From Lentisphaeria bacterium (lineage in GTDB: Bacteria > Verrucomicrobiota > Lentisphaeria > Victivallales > UBA1829), in assembly GCA_017629515.1 (NCBI GenBank), contig JAGBXB010000139.1, forward strand, positions 1 to 35,397: a DNA stretch of 35,397 nucleotides, given 5' to 3'. Of the stretch, positions 1-7,239 are shown one piece after another (within the stretch, counting starts at the first letter, position 1; each line of letters begins with the position of its first letter). The notes below the pieces were generated by a model, which was not told the DNA's origin, did not search any database, and saw nothing but the letters and a program-made list of their open reading frames with translations. Both the position numbers and the translations under genes were made by a program.

Positions 1-93
1 ACGCCTGTCGGCGTATGAAGCATTTTGCGGCATTGCCGCAAAATATGAAGCACCGCAGATGCGGTATGAAGCAAAGCCTTTTCAGGCTTCATG
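1..93. repeat. Modular hairpin array with TATGAAGCA spacers
   Basis: Three short perfect palindromes with unrelated stem sequences are separated by an identical spacer. The stems are 1-5/10-14 (5 bp), 22-31/35-44 (10 bp) and 52-56/61-65 (5 bp). TATGAAGCA occurs exactly at 14-22, 44-52 and 65-73. A fourth unit (74-78/85-89) is followed by the spacer in inverted orientation, GCTTCAT at 86-92, which can pair with the third spacer copy at 66-72. The array is cut by the window edge, so its full length is unknown. It lies just beyond the terminator of tRNA-Ser. Complementarity is kept while stem sequence changes, which suggests selection on structure. I infer an extragenic palindromic element; the family is not identified. 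Confidence 0.75.
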
Positions 94-121
94 TTTTTTG
101 CCTTGAAATCAAGGCAAAAAA
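94..121 (-). terminator. Intrinsic terminator of tRNA-Ser
   Basis: A perfect 12-bp inverted repeat: TTTTTTGCCTTG at 94-105, loop AAAT, and CAAGGCAAAAAA at 110-121. Read on the minus strand it follows the tRNA 3' CCA by about one base. The A/T arms make it work in either direction, so it may also end transcripts entering from the left. Confidence 0.8.
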
Positions 122-122
122 A

Positions 123-212
123 TGGCGGAGAGAGCGGGATTTGAACCCGCGATAGAGTTACCCCTATACAACATTTCCAATGTTGCGCCTTCGACCACTC
201 GGCCATCTCTCC
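123..212 (-). tRNA. tRNA-Ser(GGA)
   Basis: The reverse complement folds as a class II tRNA. The acceptor stem is GGAGAGA (206-212) with TCTCTCC (127-133), the discriminator is G, and the 3' CCA is encoded at 123-125. The anticodon stem is CAACA/TGTTG around the loop TTGGAAA, giving anticodon GGA. A long variable arm (around TATAGGGGTAACTCTA) is typical of serine tRNAs. The T arm contains the usual GGTTCAAATCC. It would read the UCC and UCU codons. Confidence 0.96.
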
Positions 213-231
213 GTATCAGGTTTGTGCATTT

Positions 232-259
232 AATATAGTATGTTTTTCCTGAATTGCAA
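232..259 (-). promoter_or_regulatory. Promoter for tRNA-Ser
   Basis: On the minus strand, TTGCAA (254-259) and TATATT (232-237) are separated by 16 bp. Transcription would start about 12 bases before the mature tRNA 5' end at 212. Confidence 0.6.
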
Positions 260-296
260 GTACAAAATCGAAAAAAAATGCTTTTTTTTACTTTTT

Positions 297-1451
297 TTAT
301 ATTTTCAAGCGGTAAAGTCCCGAATCCAGACGCACGATCCGGTGTTCCAATTCCAGCATAATCAGCAGGGAAGATAAAGTACTTGCCGGTAAATTGCTCT
401 TTTCTGCAAGAATTTCCAGAGAGGCACTCTTTTCTTTCTGCAATATGGCAAGAATTTTATTGCTCTCTTCATCTCCTGTATCCGGAAGAATGGTATTTTC
501 CTTTGCCGTTTCATTTTTATTTCCATAGGGAGAACGCTCCTCACGGATCATGTTTCTGCCGGAGGTAAAGGTGGGCAGAAACTCAAATTCTTCCAGAATA
601 TGATCAAAACTTTCCACCAGAACCGCCCCTTGACGGATCAGGGAATTACACCCCGCCGCCCCCGGATCATCCGCATGACCCGGAACAGCAAACAAGGTTT
701 TATTCTGTTCCAATGCAAAATTTGCCGTGATCAATGAACCGCTGTTCAACCCGGCTTCCACAACCAATACTCCCGTACTCAATCCGGAAATGATCCTGTT
801 CCGTAAGGGAAAAGTATGTCTTGTGGGATTCGTCGTCATGGGAAATTCTGAAATGACCGCTCCCCCTTTTTCCACGATCTCCCGTGCAAGAGGAACATGA
901 TCCTGCGGCTGGATCCTTGCAAGGCCGCCGCCCAATACACTTACCGTTCTTCCTCCGGCATCCAGTACCGCTCTGTGGGCGCAGGCATCCACTCCGTAAG
1001 CGAGTCCGGAAATCACAGTGAAACGGGAATATGCCGCCGCTTCCGAAAGATGTTTCGCCATTCTGCTGCCGTAATGACTCATACTCCTTGTCCCTACGAT
1101 CCCCAGAGAACGCTCTCCAATATTTGGCGGAAGAACTCCTCTTACATACAAACAGAGGGGTGCATCCCGCAATTCTCTCAATACAATTGGATAATCCTCA
1201 TCCTCCATCGTTACGATCTTTACCCCGCCCTTTTCCGCAAGGAGCAATTCTGCATCAAGATCCACGCTTTTTTCCCAGTTGGCGATCTTTTCTGCAAGAG
1301 TCGATCCGATACCGGGGAGGGCGGCAAGGTCTTTGGCTCCGGCTTGAAGAATATTTACAGGACTGCCGAACCGGCTTTTGAGGATATTCAATCTTGCCGG
1401 CCCTATGCCGTTAAGCATATTGAGAATGATGTAACCTTCCTGTTCTGTCAT
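297..1451 (-). CDS. dprA: DNA processing protein DprA/Smf
   Basis: Single-strand DNA binding protein that loads RecA on incoming DNA during natural transformation. The 384-aa product has an N-terminal helix-hairpin-helix region (LPGIGS at 45-50) and a Rossmann-like SMF core with GIVGTRS (117-123), SGLAYGVDACAHRAV (148-162), SEFP (201-204), FPLRNRIISGLS (214-225) and the NSGSLITA-AVPG block (236-258). A winged-helix DprA tail spans about 325-384. Length is typical. It is the last gene of hisA-plsC-aroB-dprA, six bases after the aroB stop, with no good Shine-Dalgarno, so it is probably translationally coupled. No other competence gene lies in the window, and dprA is also common in bacteria not known to be transformable. 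Confidence 0.95.
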   Translation of the reverse strand: MTEQEGYIILNMLNGIGPARLNILKSRFGSPVNILQAGAKDLAALPGIGSTLAEKIANWEKSVDLDAELLLAEKGGVKIVTMEDEDYPIVLRELRDAPLCLYVRGVLPPNIGERSLGIVGTRSMSHYGSRMAKHLSEAAAYSRFTVISGLAYGVDACAHRAVLDAGGRTVSVLGGGLARIQPQDHVPLAREIVEKGGAVISEFPMTTNPTRHTFPLRNRIISGLSTGVLVVEAGLNSGSLITANFALEQNKTLFAVPGHADDPGAAGCNSLIRQGAVLVESFDHILEEFEFLPTFTSGRNMIREERSPYGNKNETAKENTILPDTGDEESNKILAILQKEKSASLEILAEKSNLPASTLSSLLIMLELEHRIVRLDSGLYRLKI

Positions 1452-1457
1452 AAGAAA

Positions 1458-2576
1458 TCATTTGTCCCTGTTTTGAAATCTTGCTTTATCCATTGCTGCA
1501 AGTACAGTTTTCCGGGGAATATCTTTTACGACTTCTCCTTTGCCGATCCCCCATAAAAGAACCAATTTCAAACTACCTTTATCGGCTTTTTTATCGTTCA
1601 GCATAACTTTATAAACTTCTTTTGCGTCAAAGCGTTCTGCAAAATAGAAGGGTAGATTATAATCATACAGGACTTTGGCAATTCTCTTTGTCTCTTCATG
1701 GCTCTGCATATTCAATTTTTCTGCAAGCATACAAGCCATATACATCCCGCAGGATACACCGAACCCATGATACATTTTACTGTATCCGTCCAGTTTTTCC
1801 AATGCGTGACCGAAAGTGTGTCCATAGTTCAAAAGTCCCCGTACAGAGGATTCTTTTTCATCTTTTGACACAATATCGGCTTTCAACTGACAGGCTCTTT
1901 GCAGGAATTCTTCAAAAAGAACCGGGTCTTTTCTGCTGATGAGGGTAAAAGCATTCTTTTCCAGGATCTCAAAAAGTTCTTTATCGAATGTTGCGGCAAT
2001 TTTTATGATCTCCGCAAACCCCAGGGAAATATTATGACTTAAAATCGTATCAAGAAACAATGGGTCGATAAAGACAGCTTTGGGTTGGAGAAATGCTCCG
2101 GCAAGGTTTTTCCCCTCCGGAAGATCCACTGCCGTTTTGCCTCCGACAGAAGAATCCGCCATGGCAAGGAGGGATGTGGGGATCTGGATAAAATTTGCGC
2201 CGCGCATATATATTGCCGCAGCAAATCCGGTCATATCCCCGGTAACTCCGCCGCCAATGGCAATAAAAAAAGATTTCCGGTCAAGATGCAGTTTTGCCGC
2301 TTTCCGGCAGATTTTTTCCACGGTGGCAAAGTTTTTGCTCTGTTCCCCTTCCGGGAAAACACAGATCCCCTTTACATTCACTTTGCTTTTCAGGATAGAG
2401 GCAACTTTTTCCGCATAGGGCTGCACTCGGGAATCTGTAACAATGAGAACAGACTCCTCTTTTGTAAACTCTGCCACTCTTTGAGCAAAGTTTTCAGCAA
2501 AACACATCCCTGTTGCGATCATAACAGGGTAGGAGCGTTCCCCCAGTTTCACCTGAATACATCTTGTTTCTTTCAT
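1458..2576 (-). CDS. aroB: 3-dehydroquinate synthase
   Basis: Second step of the shikimate pathway: converts DAHP to 3-dehydroquinate in the cytoplasm using NAD and a divalent metal. The 372-aa product shows the family signatures: the NAD-binding loop GGGVTGDMTGF (108-118), DSSVGGKTAV (141-150), and the metal-binding set from E189 and histidines in NYGHTFGHALE (250-260) plus H270. Length matches the bacterial single-domain enzyme. The start is supported by GGAAG seven bases upstream of ATG at 2576. It sits 20 bases after plsC and 6 bases before dprA, so co-transcription is likely. Confidence 0.96.
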   Translation of the reverse strand: MKETRCIQVKLGERSYPVMIATGMCFAENFAQRVAEFTKEESVLIVTDSRVQPYAEKVASILKSKVNVKGICVFPEGEQSKNFATVEKICRKAAKLHLDRKSFFIAIGGGVTGDMTGFAAAIYMRGANFIQIPTSLLAMADSSVGGKTAVDLPEGKNLAGAFLQPKAVFIDPLFLDTILSHNISLGFAEIIKIAATFDKELFEILEKNAFTLISRKDPVLFEEFLQRACQLKADIVSKDEKESSVRGLLNYGHTFGHALEKLDGYSKMYHGFGVSCGMYMACMLAEKLNMQSHEETKRIAKVLYDYNLPFYFAERFDAKEVYKVMLNDKKADKGSLKLVLLWGIGKGEVVKDIPRKTVLAAMDKARFQNRDK

Positions 2577-2596
2577 CTCTTTACTTCCGGAAAGGC

Positions 2597-3421
2597 TTAT
2601 TTTTCTTTGACTTTACCGCCCCAGGCTTTCACATTTTCAGCGATAAACTCAATGATTTGATTGTGTTCCGCTTTTCCAGTGCCCTCTACTTTCATAATGG
2701 GTTCACCGAATTTGAACCATACAGGATTTTTTCTGCGGATGGGCCCCAGATCTTTGATCCATTTGCCGTTGGCAAGAAAATCGGTACGCAAGGCGAGGGG
2801 AATAATGGGAGCCGCTGCCTGTTTGGCAAGTTTTACGCCGATGGAATTAAATCCGTCCGGATCAAAAACTTCTGAACGGGTATGCTGGGGGAATATAAGT
2901 ACACTTCTTCCTGCATCCAACCGTTTTTTGCCCTCTTCCATAACGATCTTAAAATCATCTCTGGGGTTGACTCTGTCCACGGCAATGCAATCCATGTGCC
3001 GCATGATGTCCCCGAAATAGGGTACATCAAAAAGAGATCTTTTGATCACAAAACAGAAATCTTTTCTGGGCAGGATCAGGGCATCGAGACAGGCGGTTTC
3101 CAGTAAACTCATGTGATTGGCAACGATCACCGCCGGTTCTTTGAATTTTGAAAGATTGTTCAACCCCCGTACATGGATCCTGCCGCCGCAACTTTCCGTG
3201 ATACGCATATTTTCCAGCGCATGATCGGCAATCCCCTGTAAATCAAAATTCCCCGTTCTGCTCAATTTGCCGGAATCATAAAAAACATAGAAATTACGGA
3301 GGTAAAAGGAAAGACGGCTTCCCAGACAAAAATATTCCCAGATACTGCGGGGAAAATTTTCCGGAGTGTCGTAAGAGTCCTCTGTAAAGGGTGTTTCCGT
3401 TAAAAAACCTTCTTTGATCAT
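2597..3421 (-). CDS. PlsC-like lysophospholipid acyltransferase, variant motifs
   Basis: Member of the PlsC/LPLAT acyltransferase superfamily, which transfers an acyl chain to lysophosphatidic acid or a related acceptor at the inner membrane. Of 274 residues, the core is about 95-250. Motif I reads NHMSLLE (102-108), so the expected HX4D is HX4E. Motif III reads FPQHTRS (177-183) where FPEGTRS is usual. The block VIPLALRTD-like region near 205-213 matches motif IV. A 90-residue N-terminal stretch precedes the domain, without a clear membrane helix. A Shine-Dalgarno AAAGGAA supports the start. It lies 12 bases after hisA. The acceptor is uncertain because two catalytic motifs deviate. Confidence 0.8.
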   Translation of the reverse strand: MIKEGFLTETPFTEDSYDTPENFPRSIWEYFCLGSRLSFYLRNFYVFYDSGKLSRTGNFDLQGIADHALENMRITESCGGRIHVRGLNNLSKFKEPAVIVANHMSLLETACLDALILPRKDFCFVIKRSLFDVPYFGDIMRHMDCIAVDRVNPRDDFKIVMEEGKKRLDAGRSVLIFPQHTRSEVFDPDGFNSIGVKLAKQAAAPIIPLALRTDFLANGKWIKDLGPIRRKNPVWFKFGEPIMKVEGTGKAEHNQIIEFIAENVKAWGGKVKEK

Positions 3422-3433
3422 AAATTTTTCCTT

Positions 3434-4183
3434 TCAATTCGCTGCCGCTTTTTCTGCCGCCAGTGCAAGTGCCTGATAAGTGGTTCTGCCATCATAGAGT
3501 GCCTTGCCTACAATGACTCCTTCCAGATTGTCAAAGCCCAGGGAAGCAAGACTGCCTGCATCCTCCGCTTTGGAGACCCCGCCGGAAGCAATGATTTTGC
3601 AGCCGGGGACTTTTTTGCACAGGAGAGAGGTGGGCCCGATACTGGGGCCGGTAAAGGCTCCGTCAGTAGATATATCGGTAAAAATAATTCTTTTTACCCC
3701 GATGGAAACCATCTTTTCCGCAAGATCGAGAGCAGAAACTTTACTTGTTTCCAGCCAGCCGCGGACAGCCACAAAACCATCTCTGGCGTCAATGCCGATA
3801 ACTACTTTTTCCGCTCCGAATTTTTCAATAAAGGCTTTTGCCAGATCCGGATTTTCGCAGGCGGCAGTTCCCAGGATCACACGGGCCACACCCAGAGAAA
3901 AGAGTTTTTCCGCATCTTCCAGTGTCCGGATGCCTCCGCCGATCTCACAGGGAATTTTTACACTTTTGCAGATCTTTTCAATACATTCACAATTTACCGG
4001 ATGTCCCTCTTTTGCCCCATCCAGATCCACCAGATGGATGAGAGGAGCCCCAAGTTTTTCCCATTCAACAGCCTGGGAGGCAGGATCTGCATTGTAAACG
4101 GTTTCTTTATTATAATCGCCTTGAAAAAGCCGTACACAACGGCCTCCACGCATATCAATAGCCGGAAAAATCTGCATAGCCAT
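3434..4183 (-). CDS. hisA: HisA, ProFAR isomerase
   Basis: Histidine biosynthesis: Amadori isomerisation of ProFAR to PRFAR by a cytoplasmic TIM-barrel enzyme. The 249-aa length is normal. The catalytic aspartates are visible as D10 in FPAIDMRGGRCVRL and D132 in IGIDARDGFVAVRGW; phosphate-binding glycine loops lie at CEIGGGIRT (79-87) and IIASGGVS (near 193-200). Two in-frame ATGs (4183 and 4177) give MAMQIF or MQIF; neither has a clear Shine-Dalgarno, and the longer is listed. No other his gene is present, so it is separated from the rest of the pathway. It heads the hisA-plsC-aroB-dprA run. Confidence 0.95.
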   Translation of the reverse strand: MAMQIFPAIDMRGGRCVRLFQGDYNKETVYNADPASQAVEWEKLGAPLIHLVDLDGAKEGHPVNCECIEKICKSVKIPCEIGGGIRTLEDAEKLFSLGVARVILGTAACENPDLAKAFIEKFGAEKVVIGIDARDGFVAVRGWLETSKVSALDLAEKMVSIGVKRIIFTDISTDGAFTGPSIGPTSLLCKKVPGCKIIASGGVSKAEDAGSLASLGFDNLEGVIVGKALYDGRTTYQALALAAEKAAAN

Positions 4184-4236
4184 AAAAAAATCTGAACTTT
4201 CTTTGTTATTTATTTCTCATCCCTTATGAGCAAGAG

Positions 4237-4264
4237 AGGCACTTCCAGAATCCTGAAAGTGCCT
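4237..4264 (-). terminator. Hairpin after the sugar-activation operon
   Basis: A 12-bp stem (4237-4248 with 4253-4264, loop 4249-4252) separates the epimerase stop from hisA. Its single non-Watson-Crick pair is G-U in minus-strand RNA but C-A in plus-strand RNA, so it is best formed by the leftward transcript. No U-tract follows, so termination may be partial and hisA may receive read-through. Confidence 0.45.
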
Positions 4265-4285
4265 GCTGCTTAACGGGGTGCTTTT

Positions 4286-5209
4286 TTATTTACCCATGGC
4301 CTTTTTGTAACTTTCGATAGCCACAGCCAGACCCCGTTTGAAATCCCATGAGGGTTTGAAATTTGTACTGCGGATCTTGTCCACTGCCGCAAGTGAGTGA
4401 CGGATGTCACCAGCCCGCTCGGGAAGATGAACGATTTTTGATTTGGAATCGGTGAGTTCCACAATCATTTCTGCAAGTTCCTGAATGGTGATCTTGCCGC
4501 CGTATGCCATGTTATATACGCCGGTATAATCGTTTTCCGCCATATACAAATTGGCTGCCGCAATATCTTTTACAAACACAAAGTCTCTTGTCTGACCGCC
4601 ATCACCGAAAATGGTGATGTCCTCATTGGCAAGGGCTTTGGTAATGAAGATGGGTACTGCCGCCGCATAAGCACTTTTGGGGTTCTGACGGGGACCGAAT
4701 ACATTGAAATAGCGCAGACAGGCTGTCTGCAATCTGCCGGTATTGGCAAACATTTCACAATAGTATTCATCTTCCAGTTTTGTAATGGCATAAGGACTTT
4801 TGGGGGCAGGGGCCATGGTCTCCACTTTGGGGGAGACAGGGTTATCCCCGTACACTGCGGCAGAGGTACTCAATACAAGTTTCTTCACCCCGGCTTTTGC
4901 GGCCTCTTCCAGAACGGTGATCGTACCGAGAGAGTTGATCTCGTTACATTCCACGATCTTTTCCATGGATTCCGGAACACTGATCAGAGCGGCAAGGTGG
5001 AAAATATAGTCCACACCTTTTACGGCTTCCGCTACAACTGCACGGTCACGGATATCCCCCTCGATGAGTTCACATTTGAGTCCTTCAAGGTTTTCTCTTT
5101 TCCCGGTACGGAAATTGTCCAGGACACGGACTTCATATTTATTCTGGTTTTCTTCAACGATGTGACTGCCGATGAAGCCTGCTCCACCGGTAACAAGTAT
5201 GCGTTTCAT
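4286..5209 (-). CDS. NAD-dependent UDP-sugar epimerase/dehydratase (GalE-like)
   Basis: Extended short-chain dehydrogenase/reductase, most like UDP-glucose or UDP-N-acetylglucosamine 4-epimerases. The 307-aa protein has the NAD loop TGGAGFIG (7-14), the D31 region for ribose binding, GDIRD (51-55), STSAAVYG (114-121) and the catalytic pair Y140 and K144 in YAITK. RYFNVFGPRQNPKSAYA is the usual substrate-side block. It is the last gene of the operon, one base from the kinase stop, with GGGAG ten bases before ATG. Following a C1 kinase and a nucleotidyltransferase, interconversion of UDP-Gal(NAc) and UDP-Glc(NAc) is the natural role. Substrate choice between NAc and plain hexose cannot be read from the sequence alone. 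Confidence 0.85.
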   Translation of the reverse strand: MKRILVTGGAGFIGSHIVEENQNKYEVRVLDNFRTGKRENLEGLKCELIEGDIRDRAVVAEAVKGVDYIFHLAALISVPESMEKIVECNEINSLGTITVLEEAAKAGVKKLVLSTSAAVYGDNPVSPKVETMAPAPKSPYAITKLEDEYYCEMFANTGRLQTACLRYFNVFGPRQNPKSAYAAAVPIFITKALANEDITIFGDGGQTRDFVFVKDIAAANLYMAENDYTGVYNMAYGGKITIQELAEMIVELTDSKSKIVHLPERAGDIRHSLAAVDKIRSTNFKPSWDFKRGLAVAIESYKKAMGK

Positions 5210-5210
5210 C

Positions 5211-6311
5211 TTAAATAAACTCCCTGGTTATCTTATCAAATTCTTCAGCTTTTTCCATGAGACGCTGTACCAGAGTGAACTGGGTGCGGCAGCGGTCAAG
5301 GTTGTGATTTTCCCTGTGGGTTTTGAAATAGACATCGCCGGCAAGGAAGTCGGTAAGGAATCTTACGCCGATCTCAAAGGTGATCAACTGACCGGAGAAG
5401 GGCAGAAGTTCCATTTCCACAGTATTGAGACAGCCCTGACAGCCTTCCAGATATCCTTTCACCAACTGACGGAAAATGTTGGAGCGGGCCTGTACTTTTG
5501 TAAGATCTTTTTCATCTTCCGCAGCAGGGGAGAGACTTGTGCGCATCATATCTCCGAAGTCATACAAGGCGGAGCCGGGCATGACGGTATCCAGGTCAAT
5601 TACGCAGATCCCTTCCATGGTCGCATCATCCAGAAGAACGTTATTGAGTTTCGTATCATTATGGGTGATGCGTTCCGGGATCGTGCCTGCTGCCATAAGA
5701 TCCACAACTTTGGAAGCGATCTTTCTGGTATTCTGCACAAATTCGATTTCCGCTTTTGCCAGACTTGCTCTTCCGCAAACATCCTTTGCCAATGCTTCAT
5801 CAAAATCTTTCAGCCGGGAGGGGGTATCGTGGAAGTGGGGAATCGTTTCAAAAAGACGGGGCTGGGGAAGGTCGGAAATAAGCATCTGGAATTCCCCGAA
5901 TGCCTTTGCCGCTCTGTATGCCTGTTCTTCTGTTTCCAGAATATCGTAGGTGCGGGCGCCGTCAATAAAACGGTATGCACGCCAGCAGCCGCCTTCATCG
6001 TCAAAACAATAATATTTCCAATCCTTTGTGGGGAAAAGATGGATGCAGCGGCGTTTCAAACCCGGAACTCCATACTGCTTTTTGGCAATATGATGTACCA
6101 CACGGGAAATATTGCTCATCAACTCATCGGGATTTTTGAAGATGTTGGTATTGATCTTCTGGAAAATATAGGTATCTTCCTTGTCTTCCCTGCCGAATAC
6201 CACTTTATATGTATCGTTGATATGACCGCTTCCGTAGGGCTCCACGGAACGGCACTGTTTTGTGATCTTGTAGTTGCTGAGAACGGATTTTCTGAAAACT
6301 TCGATGTCCAT
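5211..6311 (-). CDS. NahK-like anomeric sugar kinase (APH family)
   Basis: Aminoglycoside-phosphotransferase-fold kinase resembling N-acetylhexosamine 1-kinase of bifidobacteria, which phosphorylates GlcNAc/GalNAc at C1 with ATP. The 366-aa length matches. The N-terminal nucleotide loop is PYGSGHINDTYKV (25-37). The catalytic loop is HNDTKLNNVL (217-226), followed by the metal-binding VIDLDTV (237-243) and DFGDMMR (251-257). It starts 9 bases after the nucleotidyltransferase stop, and its GGAG overlaps the end of that gene. Presence between a nucleotidyltransferase and an epimerase mirrors the logic of the lacto-N-biose/galacto-N-biose route. Other anomeric sugar kinases of this fold remain possible. 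Confidence 0.8.
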   Translation of the reverse strand: MDIEVFRKSVLSNYKITKQCRSVEPYGSGHINDTYKVVFGREDKEDTYIFQKINTNIFKNPDELMSNISRVVHHIAKKQYGVPGLKRRCIHLFPTKDWKYYCFDDEGGCWRAYRFIDGARTYDILETEEQAYRAAKAFGEFQMLISDLPQPRLFETIPHFHDTPSRLKDFDEALAKDVCGRASLAKAEIEFVQNTRKIASKVVDLMAAGTIPERITHNDTKLNNVLLDDATMEGICVIDLDTVMPGSALYDFGDMMRTSLSPAAEDEKDLTKVQARSNIFRQLVKGYLEGCQGCLNTVEMELLPFSGQLITFEIGVRFLTDFLAGDVYFKTHRENHNLDRCRTQFTLVQRLMEKAEEFDKITREFI

Positions 6312-6320
6312 AGTTACAAA

Positions 6321-7226
6321 TTACTCCAAAGGTGAGGGGTAGATCTTTTGCGCAACAAGAGCCCGTATGGATTCCTGCACGCGGGGTTTATCATCACGGT
6401 AAGTTACCCCGAACCAGGAGTCTGTACTGTGCAATACCTTGACACTTGCGTCTCCAGAACTGATCAGGGAGGCAACTGCCGCCGGTATATAAAATTCAGA
6501 TTTAAGTTCCGTTCCCTTCTTTGCCAGAAATTCGGAGAACAGCACTTCCAGATGTTGGAAGATGGATGGACGGAATCCCCAGAAGTTCATGGAGGCAATT
6601 TCCCCTCCGGTAAGAGGTACTTTTGTACCGTCTTCTTCTGTAAATTCCGCCGCCCCGCCGGAAACGGGGAGGATGTTCGTCCTCTCTGTCACTGTCCGGA
6701 GAAAGTTCTCCTTATCTGTGACACAGATGCCGCGGGCTACTGATCCGAATTCGGAAAGAGTCCTGCGCAATTCAAATCCAACCATATAGTGACGGTTTGC
6801 GGGGGCATCTTCCTTAAAGGCTTCCGCCAGCGCAGAATAAGCACTGCGCCCGTAAAAATCGTCAGCATTGATCGCCGCAAAAGGCTCATTGATCTTGGAG
6901 GCGGCACTCATAATGGCGTGCCCGGTTCCCCAGGGTTTCACTCTTCCTTCCGGCACTTTGTAGGGTGCGGGAAGATCGTTGAGATCCTGGAAAGCATATT
7001 CCACATCAACTTTGTTCTCCCACTTGGAAGAAACACATTCACGGAAATCTTTTTCAATATCCTTGCGGATGATAAATACAACTTTACCGAAACCGCTTTT
7101 GAGAGCATCATAGATGGAGTAATCCAGAATGATCTCTCCGGAAGGCCCCACAGGGTCGATCTGTTTCAGTCCGCCATAACGGCTGCCCATTCCGGCGGCG
7201 AGTACGAGAAGTGTGGGTTTTGTCAT
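6321..7226 (-). CDS. Sugar-1-phosphate nucleotidyltransferase
   Basis: NTP_transferase-fold enzyme predicted to activate a sugar 1-phosphate to an NDP-sugar. The 301-aa protein opens with the nucleotide loop LAAGMGSRYGGLKQ (9-22) and continues with DPVGPSGEIILDYSI. PWGTGHAIMSA and FAAINADDFYGR supply the base and metal sites expected of the fold. No left-handed beta-helix acyltransferase tail is present, unlike GlmU. The start is set by AAAGGAG seven bases before ATG. It is placed between the ROK kinase and the NahK-like kinase, so a HexNAc-1-phosphate substrate is the simplest inference; glucose-1-phosphate is the main alternative. Confidence 0.85.
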   Translation of the reverse strand: MTKPTLLVLAAGMGSRYGGLKQIDPVGPSGEIILDYSIYDALKSGFGKVVFIIRKDIEKDFRECVSSKWENKVDVEYAFQDLNDLPAPYKVPEGRVKPWGTGHAIMSAASKINEPFAAINADDFYGRSAYSALAEAFKEDAPANRHYMVGFELRRTLSEFGSVARGICVTDKENFLRTVTERTNILPVSGGAAEFTEEDGTKVPLTGGEIASMNFWGFRPSIFQHLEVLFSEFLAKKGTELKSEFYIPAAVASLISSGDASVKVLHSTDSWFGVTYRDDKPRVQESIRALVAQKIYPSPLE

Positions 7227-7239
7227 ATTCTCACTCCTT

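Noticed and set aside
1..93. CRISPR-like reading of the repeated TATGAAGCA
   Set aside because: The repeat is only 9 bases, the units are irregular, and the intervals are palindromes rather than unique spacers; no cas gene is present.
271..289. A8-TGC-T8 inverted repeat after dprA as a terminator
   Set aside because: An all A-U stem would be unstable; it may simply be low-complexity sequence.
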